A DNA stretch of 38,175 bases from an uncultured Gammaproteobacteria bacterium (GCA_938034705.1 CALHMG010000377.1:1-38175); one strand, 5' to 3'. Counted from the stretch's first letter, positions 25,243 to 33,636 are shown. Numbers and translations: made by a program. Notes: generated by a model not told the origin, from the letters alone.

Positions 25243-25836
25243 ATGACCATCTCGCGCCTCAGTCGAAAGGACAGTCTTCTTCTCATCGTCGACGTACAGT
25301 CACGCCTGGTTCCTGCGATTCACGATCACCAGACCGTTGTCGCCTCATGCGACTGGTTACTCCGTGTCGCGCGGGAAATGGAATTGCCCCTGTTGATGAC
25401 GGAACAAAGCCCGGATGCTCTCGGACACACCGTTGAGCTGCTACGCGAAAAGTCGACCGAATCAGAGAGATTCTCAAAAACGCATTTTTCATGCGTGGCG
25501 GAACCCGGTTTTCTTGAAGCGGTGAAGGAGTCCGGCAAGACCCAGGTGATTGTTTGCGGCATGGAAGCACACGTCTGCGTGATGCAAACGGTGCTCGATC
25601 TCCTGTCCCAGAGACTGACCGTGTTCGTTGTAACGGATGCACTGGGTTCGCGGTATCCCGATGATGCCCGCAGGGCACTCGATCGAATGCATGAGGCCGG
25701 TGCGATCCGAGTAACCTGTGAAATGGCATTTTTCGAGCTGCTTGGGGTTGCCGATCGCGACAGCTTCTCGCCAAAACTGCAAACGTTCATCACCGGTGAA
25801 AGCGGTCTGGACGCAATTCGAAAGTCGACAAGTTAA
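25243..25836 (+). CDS. Isochorismatase-fold cysteine hydrolase
   Basis: A 197-residue member of the isochorismatase-like hydrolase family. Members hydrolyse amides, ureides or vinyl ethers with a Cys-Lys-Asp triad. That triad is visible as Asp17 (LIVDVQSRL), Lys79 (FSKTHFSC) and Cys112 (CGMEAHVCVMQT). The E-A-H-V-C form with the preceding GME is typical of the YcaC/hydrolase group, not of nicotinamidase, which has additional metal-binding His residues that I do not see. It lies 18 bp before the HpaB-superfamily gene and is almost surely cotranscribed with it, so its substrate may be an amide produced or used by that partner. Maleamate-type or carbamoyl amidase activity is possible but unproven. 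Confidence 0.85.
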   Translation: MTISRLSRKDSLLLIVDVQSRLVPAIHDHQTVVASCDWLLRVAREMELPLLMTEQSPDALGHTVELLREKSTESERFSKTHFSCVAEPGFLEAVKESGKTQVIVCGMEAHVCVMQTVLDLLSQRLTVFVVTDALGSRYPDDARRALDRMHEAGAIRVTCEMAFFELLGVADRDSFSPKLQTFITGESGLDAIRKSTS

Positions 25837-25854
25837 ACCAACAGGTATTCACAC

Positions 25855-27405
25855 ATGATGATGTCCGGACACGATTACCGCGAATCTCTCAGATCACTAA
25901 ATCCCGTGGTGTTCGTTAACGGAAGACGCGTCGAAAACGTTGCCGATGATCCGGAACTCATGCCCGGAATCAACGCCATTGGCCTGACGTACGACGTTGC
26001 GTTGCAGGACGAGAACAGAATCTTGACGCGTGCTGTCCAGCATACGAGCGGTAAAGAGGTAAATCGACTCTTACACGTCAACACGAACGCCGATGATCTG
26101 ATGAACAAACTGGAACTGACTCGCCTCGTGTGTCAGGAAACCGGTTGCGCGATGCGCTATTTGACCATGGACGGCATCAATGCACTGTTTCAGTCGACCC
26201 GGCATACCGATGATGCTCACAACACCGAATACCATGCTCGTTTTCTGAACTACCTGCATGAAATTCAGGACCGCGACCTCACCATCGGCATTGGCATGAC
26301 CGACGCCAAAGGCGATCGCAACCTCCGGCCCTGCGATCAGCCGAATGCGGACACCTATATACATGTAACCGAACGTCGCGCTGACGGAATTGTGATTTCC
26401 GGTGCAAAAGCCATCGTTACCGGAGCCCCGTACCTGCACGAAATTTTTGTGCTGCCCGGGCGTGCCATGACCGAAGGTGACAAAGACTTTGCTGTGGCGT
26501 GCGCGGTTCCGGTGGACGCGCCGGGCTTAAAGATCGTCGCACGCCCGGCAGGGCGACCGGGAGAGAAAGCGGCCAAGTTCAGTAACATGTATGGGCAGTC
26601 AACCGGCGTATGCCTGTTCGATAACGTGTTTGTTCCCTGGGATCGTGTTTTTCTCGACGGCGAATGGGAACATTCTGAATTTCTCACCAAAAGCTACGCC
26701 AACCATCATCGACACACGTGCATCGGTGCGCGAGCCGGCTTCGGAGATCTGTTGATTGGCGCCGGTGCAACCATGATCGATGCCAACGGCCTGGATCTCG
26801 ACAGGCACTCACACCTGCGCGAAACCATGGTCGAACTGATCAAGATCGTGGAGAGTTTCTACGCGTGTGGTGTCGCTGCCTCCGTCTACGGTATCGAAGA
26901 CCCATCCGGCGCGATGGAACCGGATGCCGTTTACGCAAACATCGGCAAACTCCTGCTGGCAACAAAAATCTACGACATGCATCGTCTGGCGCATGAAGTA
27001 TCCGGGGGACTCATCGTAACGCTGCCGGGTCCCGACGAAGATCACAATCCCGAGACCGAGGCAGACCTGAACGCCGTTCTGACCGCCCGCGCCGACGTAC
27101 CCTGGAGCGAGCGCGCCAACGTAGCGCGCTTTATGGAAGATCTGACTGCTTCATATCAGGCGGGCTGGTATTCGGTGATCAGCCTTCACGGGGGTGGATC
27201 CCCCGCCGCGATGAAACGAGAAATTTATCGCCGCTATCCGATTCAGGAGAAGCAGGAACTCGTTAAACGTCTGCTGGATCGTGGCGCGTTGAAAACCGAG
27301 CAAGGCGCGGTATCAGATGCTGCCCAACCCGGACAATGCTGCGACACGGGCTGTGAGAAACCAGGACCGGGTACACTGCCGGTCAGAGTGAGAACGCGCG
27401 ACTGA
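25855..27405 (+). CDS. HpaB / 4-hydroxybutyryl-CoA dehydratase superfamily protein lacking most Fe-S ligands
   Basis: A 516-residue protein with the acyl-CoA-dehydrogenase-like fold of the 4-hydroxyphenylacetate 3-hydroxylase family. It reads most like 4-hydroxybutyryl-CoA dehydratase (AbfD), judging by DGINALF, DRDLTIGIGMTDAKGDR, DGIVISGAKAIVTGAP, FDNVFVPWDRVF, HRHTCIGARAGFGD and LHGGGSP. From family knowledge, AbfD binds its [4Fe-4S] cluster through Cys99, Cys103, His292 and Cys299. By my manual alignment Cys98 and His285 remain, but the second Cys is Tyr102 and the last is Ala292. The C-terminus carries an unusual tail, QCCDTGCEKPGPG (494-506). It may be a flavin monooxygenase or an unknown flavoenzyme. 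Three successive ATG codons make the start uncertain by up to two residues. It is paired with the isochorismatase-fold gene. Confidence 0.8.
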   Translation: MMMSGHDYRESLRSLNPVVFVNGRRVENVADDPELMPGINAIGLTYDVALQDENRILTRAVQHTSGKEVNRLLHVNTNADDLMNKLELTRLVCQETGCAMRYLTMDGINALFQSTRHTDDAHNTEYHARFLNYLHEIQDRDLTIGIGMTDAKGDRNLRPCDQPNADTYIHVTERRADGIVISGAKAIVTGAPYLHEIFVLPGRAMTEGDKDFAVACAVPVDAPGLKIVARPAGRPGEKAAKFSNMYGQSTGVCLFDNVFVPWDRVFLDGEWEHSEFLTKSYANHHRHTCIGARAGFGDLLIGAGATMIDANGLDLDRHSHLRETMVELIKIVESFYACGVAASVYGIEDPSGAMEPDAVYANIGKLLLATKIYDMHRLAHEVSGGLIVTLPGPDEDHNPETEADLNAVLTARADVPWSERANVARFMEDLTASYQAGWYSVISLHGGGSPAAMKREIYRRYPIQEKQELVKRLLDRGALKTEQGAVSDAAQPGQCCDTGCEKPGPGTLPVRVRTRD

Positions 27406-27428
27406 AGGTACACCGCTGGAGTGCGCGC

Positions 27429-27956
27429 TTATCGGGACTTGTTAAGCCCGGATATGCGTTCAAAGTGCCGGGTTTCGTTCTTTTTGAACGCGAAGTACAG
27501 AGACGCGATCAAAAAGGCGACAAAGATGAACAGCGTCCACAGCGGTATGGATAATCCAAAAACCTTGTGGACTTCGGCGCAATCGCCCGTTCCCAGCAAC
27601 ACCATTCTGATGACTTCATGAGCTGGCATCGCCTGAAACATGAAATCGAGACCAGCACCGCAGTCAATCGGCGTATCTGTTTCAGGTCGTGACTGAATCC
27701 ACAGATGGCGCGCCGACAGCGCTATTCCGGTGATGGACAACGCCGCTCCGATGAAGCCGTAAACCCGACGACCCCAGTTGCGTGGGCCGTGAATCGCCGC
27801 GATCAGCAACAGAATACCGATTCCGATAATCACTTCTCGCTGAAAAATACACAGGTTGCACGGCTCCATGCCGAGACCGTGCTGCATATAGACCGCTCCG
27901 CCGATCAAGGCGACGCAAACGAGAAATCCCAGAATAAAAGGCAGACGGCGTGACAT
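27429..27956 (-). CDS. dsbB: Disulfide bond formation protein B
   Basis: A 175-residue inner-membrane protein that reoxidises DsbA and passes electrons to quinone. It has four hydrophobic segments (residues about 7-25, 41-56, 65-82 and 138-157). The first periplasmic loop has Cys33-x-x-Cys36 (EPCNLCIFQR), and the second has the pair Cys99 (IDCGAG) and Cys126 (GDCAEV). GMEPCNLCIFQR is the family hallmark. The order and spacing match E. coli DsbB (176 residues). It converges with the HpaB-superfamily gene across 23 bp. No dsbA is adjacent. Confidence 0.93.
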   Translation of the reverse strand: MSRRLPFILGFLVCVALIGGAVYMQHGLGMEPCNLCIFQREVIIGIGILLLIAAIHGPRNWGRRVYGFIGAALSITGIALSARHLWIQSRPETDTPIDCGAGLDFMFQAMPAHEVIRMVLLGTGDCAEVHKVFGLSIPLWTLFIFVAFLIASLYFAFKKNETRHFERISGLNKSR

Positions 27957-28142
27957 AGACGTTGGTTAACTTAAGGGTTGATCCTGAAATTGTTAATCGA
28001 TCGGTTGTATATCAACCAATCTGCATGTGTTCCCAGCCATTACCTGACCAGCGTACCCCTTCGATCGTTGCCAGTTCAACCACAACCGGCACAACTGGGA
28101 TCGAATCGGTGCAACGGAATTGTCGACCCACGACGACACCGG

Positions 28143-29342
28143 TCACCCCTTGACGCAAACCACTTGTCGGAGCTGATGAACGACGCGGACCAGATCGCTC
28201 TGGTTTTCCATCACTTCGTCGATATCTTTGTACGCCGCTGGAATCTCGTCGATAACGGACTTGTCCTTTCGACATTCAATACCGGCTGTTTGTTCCTCGA
28301 CGTCCCGCTCGGAATACGTTTTTTTCGCTTTTGTGCGACTCATGCGTCTACCGGCGCCATGGGCGCAGGAGTCCAGTGAATCGGTGCTGCCCCGACCTTC
28401 AACAATGTAGGACTTCGCCCCCATACTGCCGGGAATGATCCCGAGATCGCCCTCACCTGCACGGATCGCGCCCTTTCGGGTGACCCAGACCGAGGATCCG
28501 AAATGATGCTCGGAACACACATAATTATGGTGACAGTTGATCGCTTCTTTCGTCGCCGAGAATCTGGGCAGCACTTTTTTCATCGCGCCGAGCACCAGAC
28601 GCATCATTTCTCGGCGGTTGATCATCGCGTAGTCCTGGGCCCAACCGACAGCGTCGACGTAGTCATCAAAGTGATGCGTACCCTCTGTCAGATACGCCAG
28701 ATCGATGTCAGGCAGCCGGGCATCGAGTTTCTGCATTTCCGTGCGAGCGATCTCGATAAAGTAGCGGCCGATGCCATTTCCGATGCCGCGACTTCCTGAA
28801 TGCAACATGACCCATACTGAATCATCTTCGTCGATACAGATCTCGATGAAATGATTTCCGCCGCCCAGCGTTCCAAGCTGGCGCACCCACGGAAGATAGG
28901 GCTTGGGATGCTTCTTGTTTCTCAGCTTGGGATGGCGCTGGAAAATCGACTCAATCCCTGGCGCGAGATCATCGATCGTTGAACGCTGCGCCACGTCTGA
29001 CTTGTGCATTTCAAATCCAACCGGAACTGCCGCCTCTATGGCTCTTCGGGTCCTGCGCAGGGAATCCGGTAAGTCGCCCGCCTTGAGGGAGAGCCTGACA
29101 GCGTTCATGCCACAACCGATGTCGACGCCGACCGCGGCCGGAATAATCGCCTTGCGTGTGGCGATCACGGAACCGACCGTCGCACCGATACCCGTGTGCA
29201 CATCCGGCATCGCTGCGACATGTCCGTGAACGATCGGCAGATTCGCGATGTTGATGAGCTGGGCGCGCGCACTCTCCTCGACATCGTTCGTGAAGACCTT
29301 TACCGGGACGCGGCCATCGGTAATGAGCTGTTTGACTGGCAT
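28143..29342 (-). CDS. rtcB: RtcB-family RNA ligase
   Basis: A 399-residue 3'-phosphate/5'-hydroxyl RNA ligase (E. coli RtcB is 408). It joins cleaved RNA ends by a GMP-activated mechanism with Mn2+ and GTP. Metal ligands are visible as Asp74 and Cys77 (VDIGCGM), His164 (GGGNHF), His181 (HSGSRGIGN) and the His271 region (CHHNYV). The nucleophile that becomes guanylylated is His328 (CAHGAGRRMSR). The PDVHTGIGATVGSVI segment (46-60) is the N-terminal family mark. Neither rtcA, rtcR nor archease is next to it, unlike the E. coli operon. It could act in tRNA repair. It is divergent from a DadA-like gene across 119 bp. Confidence 0.93.
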   Translation of the reverse strand: MPVKQLITDGRVPVKVFTNDVEESARAQLINIANLPIVHGHVAAMPDVHTGIGATVGSVIATRKAIIPAAVGVDIGCGMNAVRLSLKAGDLPDSLRRTRRAIEAAVPVGFEMHKSDVAQRSTIDDLAPGIESIFQRHPKLRNKKHPKPYLPWVRQLGTLGGGNHFIEICIDEDDSVWVMLHSGSRGIGNGIGRYFIEIARTEMQKLDARLPDIDLAYLTEGTHHFDDYVDAVGWAQDYAMINRREMMRLVLGAMKKVLPRFSATKEAINCHHNYVCSEHHFGSSVWVTRKGAIRAGEGDLGIIPGSMGAKSYIVEGRGSTDSLDSCAHGAGRRMSRTKAKKTYSERDVEEQTAGIECRKDKSVIDEIPAAYKDIDEVMENQSDLVRVVHQLRQVVCVKG

Positions 29343-29461
29343 TTTGGTTCCAAAACTCTCGGTTCAACCGGGCAAACCCACGTCGGGACACCCGCTTCAT
29401 TGTGGCACACGGTAGAATGCGGCGTTATTCAAGGTATCGAAGGTCCAATCACCAGACTCAG

Positions 29462-30730
29462 ATGGTTGCTGCTCTTCAAAACAGACGCGAACACGTGGCG
29501 ATTGGCGGTAGCGGAATCGTCGGTATCTCCTGCGCTCTGGCGCTGATTCAAAACGGCTATCGCGTGACGCTGATCGATCGCGACGAGCCGGCTGCGGGCT
29601 GTTCTTTTGGCAATGCGGGCATGACGTGGTGCCCATGGGTCGTGCCGCTGGCTCGGGCCGGAATAGCCAGGAAACTACCCGGCATGCTGCTGCGTCCAGA
29701 TTCGCCGCTAACGATCCGTCCTTCGTACTGGTACCAGGGACTCGGCTGGATGCGCCGCGCGTTAAAAGAGGTCAAACCCGATCGTGTCGCAGCCTCATCA
29801 ACGGCTCTCGCTGATCTCATTGGCGCGTCGATCGAGTCAACAAAAGCCATGGTCGACGTTGCGAACAGCCACGACCTGATACGCCACGATGGGTGGATCG
29901 AGGTCTATCGAAACAAGTCGAGCTTTGAGGCAGACGCCGACGAACGCGCCATTCAGAATCAGCACAACGTCGCGGGCACAAGCATTGGCCCGCGGGAAAT
30001 CCGCGAGCTTGCTCCCGCGATATCTGAAGAATTTCAGTACGGCATCTGGAACGAGGCGGTATCCAATACACGTGACCCGGGCGCCCTCGCCAGAAGGTTT
30101 TTTGACGCGTTCATTGAGCGCGGTGGCGAATACGTTAAAACCGAAATTCACAGCATCGCTTTTGGCGCCGATGGCACCCCGGTGTTCATCACCGATCGCG
30201 CGCCGATTGCTGCAGACAAAGCGGTGATTGCTCTCGGCGCCTGGTCCGCGTCCCTGGTTGAACAGCTCGACGGCAAGGTTCCACTCGCGGCAGAGCGGGG
30301 TTATCACAGCGTTTGTCCAACTCCGGAAGTTGATCTCGGCAGGCCGGTCGTCTTCAAGGAATCGGGGTTCGTCGCAACACCCATGAATTCAGGCTTGCGA
30401 CTGGCCGGCATGGATGAATTCGCCAGCCTCCGGGCGCCCGCGAATCCCAAGATCGTCCACCGAATCCGGAAACTGGCGAAGCACAATATTCCAGGGCTCA
30501 ATACGGATCGCGCGACCGAGTGGATGGGTGCGAGACCGGCGCTTCCGGACTCCCTGCCCGTGATCAGCACGTCGGTATCCAGTGACCGGGTAATTTACGC
30601 ATTCGGGCATCACCATCTCGGGCTCACCTGTGGCCCGGCGACCGGCGATATTGTGCGATCTCTCGTGTCGAAAGAAAAACCCGCTATCGACATCACGCCG
30701 TTTCGGGTTCAGCGTCTGTGGAGCGTGTGA
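29462..30730 (+). CDS. FAD-dependent amino-acid oxidoreductase, DadA-like
   Basis: A 422-residue DAO-family flavoprotein. The dinucleotide motif is HVAIGGSGIVGISCALAL (11-28), followed by the acidic end of strand 2 (LIDRD). GCSFGNAGM (46-54) and a late FGHHHLGLTCGPATGD are typical of D-amino-acid dehydrogenase (DadA), which deaminates D-amino acids and passes electrons to the respiratory chain. The substrate may instead be a related imino or secondary amino acid. I chose the ATG at 29462. Longer frames begin at 29402 but are Arg-rich and lack homology. No Shine-Dalgarno is evident. It is the second DAO-family gene of the window, distinct from the sarcosine-oxidase-like one at 9690-10826. Confidence 0.82.
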   Translation: MVAALQNRREHVAIGGSGIVGISCALALIQNGYRVTLIDRDEPAAGCSFGNAGMTWCPWVVPLARAGIARKLPGMLLRPDSPLTIRPSYWYQGLGWMRRALKEVKPDRVAASSTALADLIGASIESTKAMVDVANSHDLIRHDGWIEVYRNKSSFEADADERAIQNQHNVAGTSIGPREIRELAPAISEEFQYGIWNEAVSNTRDPGALARRFFDAFIERGGEYVKTEIHSIAFGADGTPVFITDRAPIAADKAVIALGAWSASLVEQLDGKVPLAAERGYHSVCPTPEVDLGRPVVFKESGFVATPMNSGLRLAGMDEFASLRAPANPKIVHRIRKLAKHNIPGLNTDRATEWMGARPALPDSLPVISTSVSSDRVIYAFGHHHLGLTCGPATGDIVRSLVSKEKPAIDITPFRVQRLWSV

Positions 30731-30806
30731 CCCCGGTACGGGCTGGCAATCACTGGCGCAAAGTCCACGTTGTTTCTCACGGGACTGCTTTGACATAGAC
30801 TCTCTG

Positions 30807-30820
30807 CTCAATCTATTGAG
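30807..30820. promoter_or_regulatory. 14-bp perfect dyad upstream of the AI-2E-family gene
   Basis: CTCAATCTATTGAG is fully self-complementary around a 2-bp centre (CTCAAT / ATTGAG). It ends 10 bp before the ATG of the membrane-protein gene. It would cover the ribosome-binding region, so it could be an operator or a small RNA stem hiding the start. No regulator gene is adjacent. Confidence 0.35.
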
Positions 30821-30830
30821 TAGACCACCC

Positions 30831-31919
30831 ATGCCAGAATCTGCCCAACCGAAACAGGCCGTCAATCGAGTTCTGTTTACGCTCGCCTCTCTGGTCGTGA
30901 TTATCGCCGGCGTCAAGGCGGCGGATCAGTTGTTCGTGCCTTTTTTGATGGCGCTGCTGGTGGCCATCGTCGCGGCTCCCGCGCTGCTCTGGTTTGTCAG
31001 ACTGGGCATATCAGAATGGCTTGCGATGGTGCTGGTGGTGTTGATCATGCTTGGCGCCGCGGTTGGAGTCGGAATGCTTGTTGGCAATTCGATTGACGAC
31101 TTCCAGCAGGCGCTTCCGACTTATGAAGTTCGGCTGCGAGAGCTCGTTGGCAACGCGATCACATGGATCAACCAGTATGGCGTTTCTGTTTCAAGCGACA
31201 GTTTGCTCAAATACCTCGACCCTGCCGAAGCAATGAAACTTGTGGGACGCACGGTCAACGCTTTTGGCGGCGTCCTGACCAACTCGTTCTTTATTCTGCT
31301 GACGGCAATATTCCTGCTCTTCGAGCTGGCGCATTTTCCGGACAAGATGCGCTCGGTGCTCAAAGACGCGGATCAGTCCATTTCACAGTTCAGCGGGATT
31401 GCCTTGAACGTCAATCGTTATCTCGGCATCAAAACTCTTGCGAGCATCGCCACCGGAGTCTTCATTACGATCTGGCTGTATGTTGTCGGCGTCGACTTCC
31501 CCGTCCTCTGGGGATTGCTCGCTTTCCTGCTCAACTACGTTCCCAACATTGGATCCATCATCGCCGCAGTCCCGGCCGTGCTCCTCGGACTTGTCGAGCT
31601 TGGCGTTGGGCACGCCCTGTGGGCAGGTGGCGGATACCTTCTCGCGAACATGGTCATCGGCAACATCATCGAGCCAAGATTCATGGGTCGCGGTCTGGGT
31701 CTGTCGACGCTGGTCGTTTTTGTCTCGCTGGTATTCTGGGGCTGGGTGCTGGGTCCTGTCGGAATGTTTCTGTCGGTGCCGCTGACAATGGCGGTCAAGG
31801 TCGCGCTCGAAAGCAGCGAATCAACCCGCTGGATCGCCGTCATGCTCGGTAGCGACGTTCCCCCGATACCGGAAGAGCTGGCGAAAAAATCCGATCCCAA
31901 ACCTTCCCGAAAGAGCTAG
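30831..31919 (+). CDS. AI-2E family transporter (PerM/TqsA/YdiK-like membrane protein)
   Basis: A 362-residue polytopic inner-membrane protein. Hydrophobic segments include LFTLASLVVIIAGV, LFVPFLMALLVAIVAAPALL, LAMVLVVLIMLGAAVGVGML, SFFILLTAIFLLFELAH, LLAFLLNYVPNIGSIIAAVP, GGYLLANMVIGNIIEP and LVVFVSLVFWGWVLGPVGMF. The LNYVPNIGSIIAA, NIIEPRFMGRGLGLS and VPLTMAVKV motifs mark the family. Known members export autoinducer-2 or act as Na+/H+ antiporters; the role of this one is unknown. The ATG at 30831 follows a perfect dyad. It is 9 bp upstream of the amidase gene, so the two are likely cotranscribed. Confidence 0.9.
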   Translation: MPESAQPKQAVNRVLFTLASLVVIIAGVKAADQLFVPFLMALLVAIVAAPALLWFVRLGISEWLAMVLVVLIMLGAAVGVGMLVGNSIDDFQQALPTYEVRLRELVGNAITWINQYGVSVSSDSLLKYLDPAEAMKLVGRTVNAFGGVLTNSFFILLTAIFLLFELAHFPDKMRSVLKDADQSISQFSGIALNVNRYLGIKTLASIATGVFITIWLYVVGVDFPVLWGLLAFLLNYVPNIGSIIAAVPAVLLGLVELGVGHALWAGGGYLLANMVIGNIIEPRFMGRGLGLSTLVVFVSLVFWGWVLGPVGMFLSVPLTMAVKVALESSESTRWIAVMLGSDVPPIPEELAKKSDPKPSRKS

Positions 31920-31928
31920 CTACCCATC

Positions 31929-33365
31929 GTGTCAGATTCCGAACTCTTCAGACTTTCGGCGCTGGACGCCAAATCGCTGTTGCTTAAGCGCGAAATCTCG
32001 CCGGTCGATCTGGTGAACGCTTCCATAGCGCGAATCGAATCCGTAGACCGTGACATCAACGCAATGGTCACCCGGTGCTTTGATCGCGCCCTGACACATG
32101 CACGCAGACTGGAGTCTTCGACCAGCGAGAGTTCGCAAAACTCGGAAGATCCAGGCTGGCTCGGCGGAATGCCTGTCGCGATCAAGGACATCACGCCGAC
32201 GGCAAACGTACGCACAACTTACGGATGCAAAATTTACGAAAACAATATTCCGGAGCAGTCTGACATCCTGGTCGAAACGCTCGAGCATTTTGGCGGCATT
32301 GTAATGGGTAAGACCAACACGCCAGAGTTTGCCGCCGGCGCCAGCACCTTCAACGACATCTTCGGAATAACACGCAACCCGTGGAACACCAGCAAATCCG
32401 TGTCGGGTTCTTCGGGTGGTTCAGGTGCAGCCCTCGCCAGTGGTGAAGTTTTCCTCGCAACCGGATCGGATCTTGGTGGCAGTCTTCGCACCCCCGCAAG
32501 CTTTAACTCGGTATTGGGGCTGCGACCGGGACCAGGCCGTGTACCCCATGGCCCGGTCAAGTATCAATTCTCGATGCTCTTTCCCGATGGAATAATGGCG
32601 CGATCGGCACTCGACCTGGCTCTGGGAATGGACACCGTTTGTCGACCACATATTCGCGATCCGTTTTCTTTCGATGCACCGCCCGTGCCTTATGTGACGC
32701 AAGTACAGGAGGCAAAAGCGCCAGCACGAATCGCATTTTCCGCCGACCTTGGAATTCTCCCGGTTGATCCACAGGTTCGCGCGCTTGCGCGGGGTGCGGC
32801 CGATGTTTTTGAATCCATGGGCGTCGACGTTGACGAAACCGAGCCCGATCTCAAAGACGCACCAGACGTGTTTCAGATTTTGCGCGCCGCGATTTTTGCG
32901 ACCGAACACGCGGACCACCTGCGTGACCATCGCGACAAACTTAAACCCGAGGTCATCTGGAACATCGAAAAAGGCCTGGCGTTAACGGCCGAGGAAATCG
33001 GTCGCGCCGAAATCGCCCAGGCGGCGCTGTACCAGCGGATGGCGAGTTTCTTTGACGTCTACGACCTGTTGATTTGTCCAACAGCCATCGTTCCACCGTT
33101 CGATGCCGAGGTGCGTTATGTCGAGGAAGTTGACGGCTTCAAGTTCGACAACTACATCGACTGGATTGGCATCACGTCGGCGATTACGCTGACGTCGTGT
33201 CCGGCCGTGTCGGTTCCTGCCGGCTTTACAGCCGACGGACTTCCGGTGGGTATCCAGATCGTAGGCCCGCCTCGAGGTGAGGGACTCGTGCTGCAGGCCG
33301 CACACCTGCTCGATCAGGCGACGGGCATTTCGCGTCAGCTCCCGATCGATCCCCGCCAGGGTTAG
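31929..33365 (+). CDS. Amidase signature (AS) family amidase
   Basis: A 478-residue hydrolase with the Ser-cisSer-Lys triad of amidases. Lys86 is in MPVAIKDITP, the cis-Ser is in SVSGSSGGSGAAL (157-169; Ser161 or Ser162), and the nucleophile Ser185 is in GSDLGGSLRTPAS. The conserved GKTNTPEF (127-134) also fits. It starts with GTG at 31929, 9 bp after the AI-2E-family stop, with only a weak ribosome-binding site, so it probably depends on coupling with the upstream gene. It is not GatA, since gatB and gatC are absent and the family match is general. Substrates could be aliphatic or aromatic amides. Near the end, SCPAVSVPAGFTADGLPVGI is the usual C-terminal motif. Confidence 0.92.
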   Translation: MSDSELFRLSALDAKSLLLKREISPVDLVNASIARIESVDRDINAMVTRCFDRALTHARRLESSTSESSQNSEDPGWLGGMPVAIKDITPTANVRTTYGCKIYENNIPEQSDILVETLEHFGGIVMGKTNTPEFAAGASTFNDIFGITRNPWNTSKSVSGSSGGSGAALASGEVFLATGSDLGGSLRTPASFNSVLGLRPGPGRVPHGPVKYQFSMLFPDGIMARSALDLALGMDTVCRPHIRDPFSFDAPPVPYVTQVQEAKAPARIAFSADLGILPVDPQVRALARGAADVFESMGVDVDETEPDLKDAPDVFQILRAAIFATEHADHLRDHRDKLKPEVIWNIEKGLALTAEEIGRAEIAQAALYQRMASFFDVYDLLICPTAIVPPFDAEVRYVEEVDGFKFDNYIDWIGITSAITLTSCPAVSVPAGFTADGLPVGIQIVGPPRGEGLVLQAAHLLDQATGISRQLPIDPRQG

Positions 33366-33409
33366 TACTTTTCGATTAAACATCGATAGAGCAGGTCCCT
33401 CAACAACCG

Positions 33410-33430
33410 TGAGCGACGTAGCGTCACTCA
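33410..33430. promoter_or_regulatory. Imperfect 21-bp dyad upstream of the cyclase-family gene
   Basis: TGAG-C-GACG-TAG-CGTC-A-CTCA is symmetrical around position 33420, with one mismatched pair. It lies about 207 bp before the cyclase gene start and 45 bp after the amidase stop. It might be an operator or part of a weak RNA hairpin. Confidence 0.3.
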
Positions 33431-33466
33431 ACTTTAGTGAACCCCAGGTTCGCTGCTCATCAAAAT

Positions 33467-33483
33467 GTCATTCATTGAATGAC
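33467..33483. promoter_or_regulatory. Perfect 17-bp dyad upstream of the cyclase-family gene
   Basis: GTCATTC-ATT-GAATGAC is a perfect 7-bp inverted repeat with a 3-bp centre. It lies 153 bp before the start codon, in the 271-bp gap after the amidase gene. The length and spacing are like the half-sites of GntR- or MarR/TetR-type operators. No regulator gene is visible nearby, so the protein is unknown. Its centre is 55 bp from that of the imperfect dyad upstream. Confidence 0.45.
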
Positions 33484-33636
33484 GTTCTCCCCCGTGGGGT
33501 GGCTGATCACGCGCTGCTCTTTTTTTCGTACTGTCAAAACGGGTCCGGTGCATCACTACTGTCGTGACTCTAAAACGAACTCAGGACTCAGATCTGATCA
33601 GCACTCAATTTTTATCAGCACTAAGGGAGAAGGTGT

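Noticed and set aside
25855-27405. Assignment as a true 4-hydroxybutyryl-CoA dehydratase completing a GABA/4-hydroxybutyrate route with gabD
   Set aside because: Key cluster ligands and a catalytic Glu appear absent, and gabD lies 24 kb away in an unrelated unit.
27962-28153. Small plus-strand protein between dsbB and rtcB
   Set aside because: Low-complexity Thr/Pro-rich reading without a ribosome-binding site; no sign of coding.
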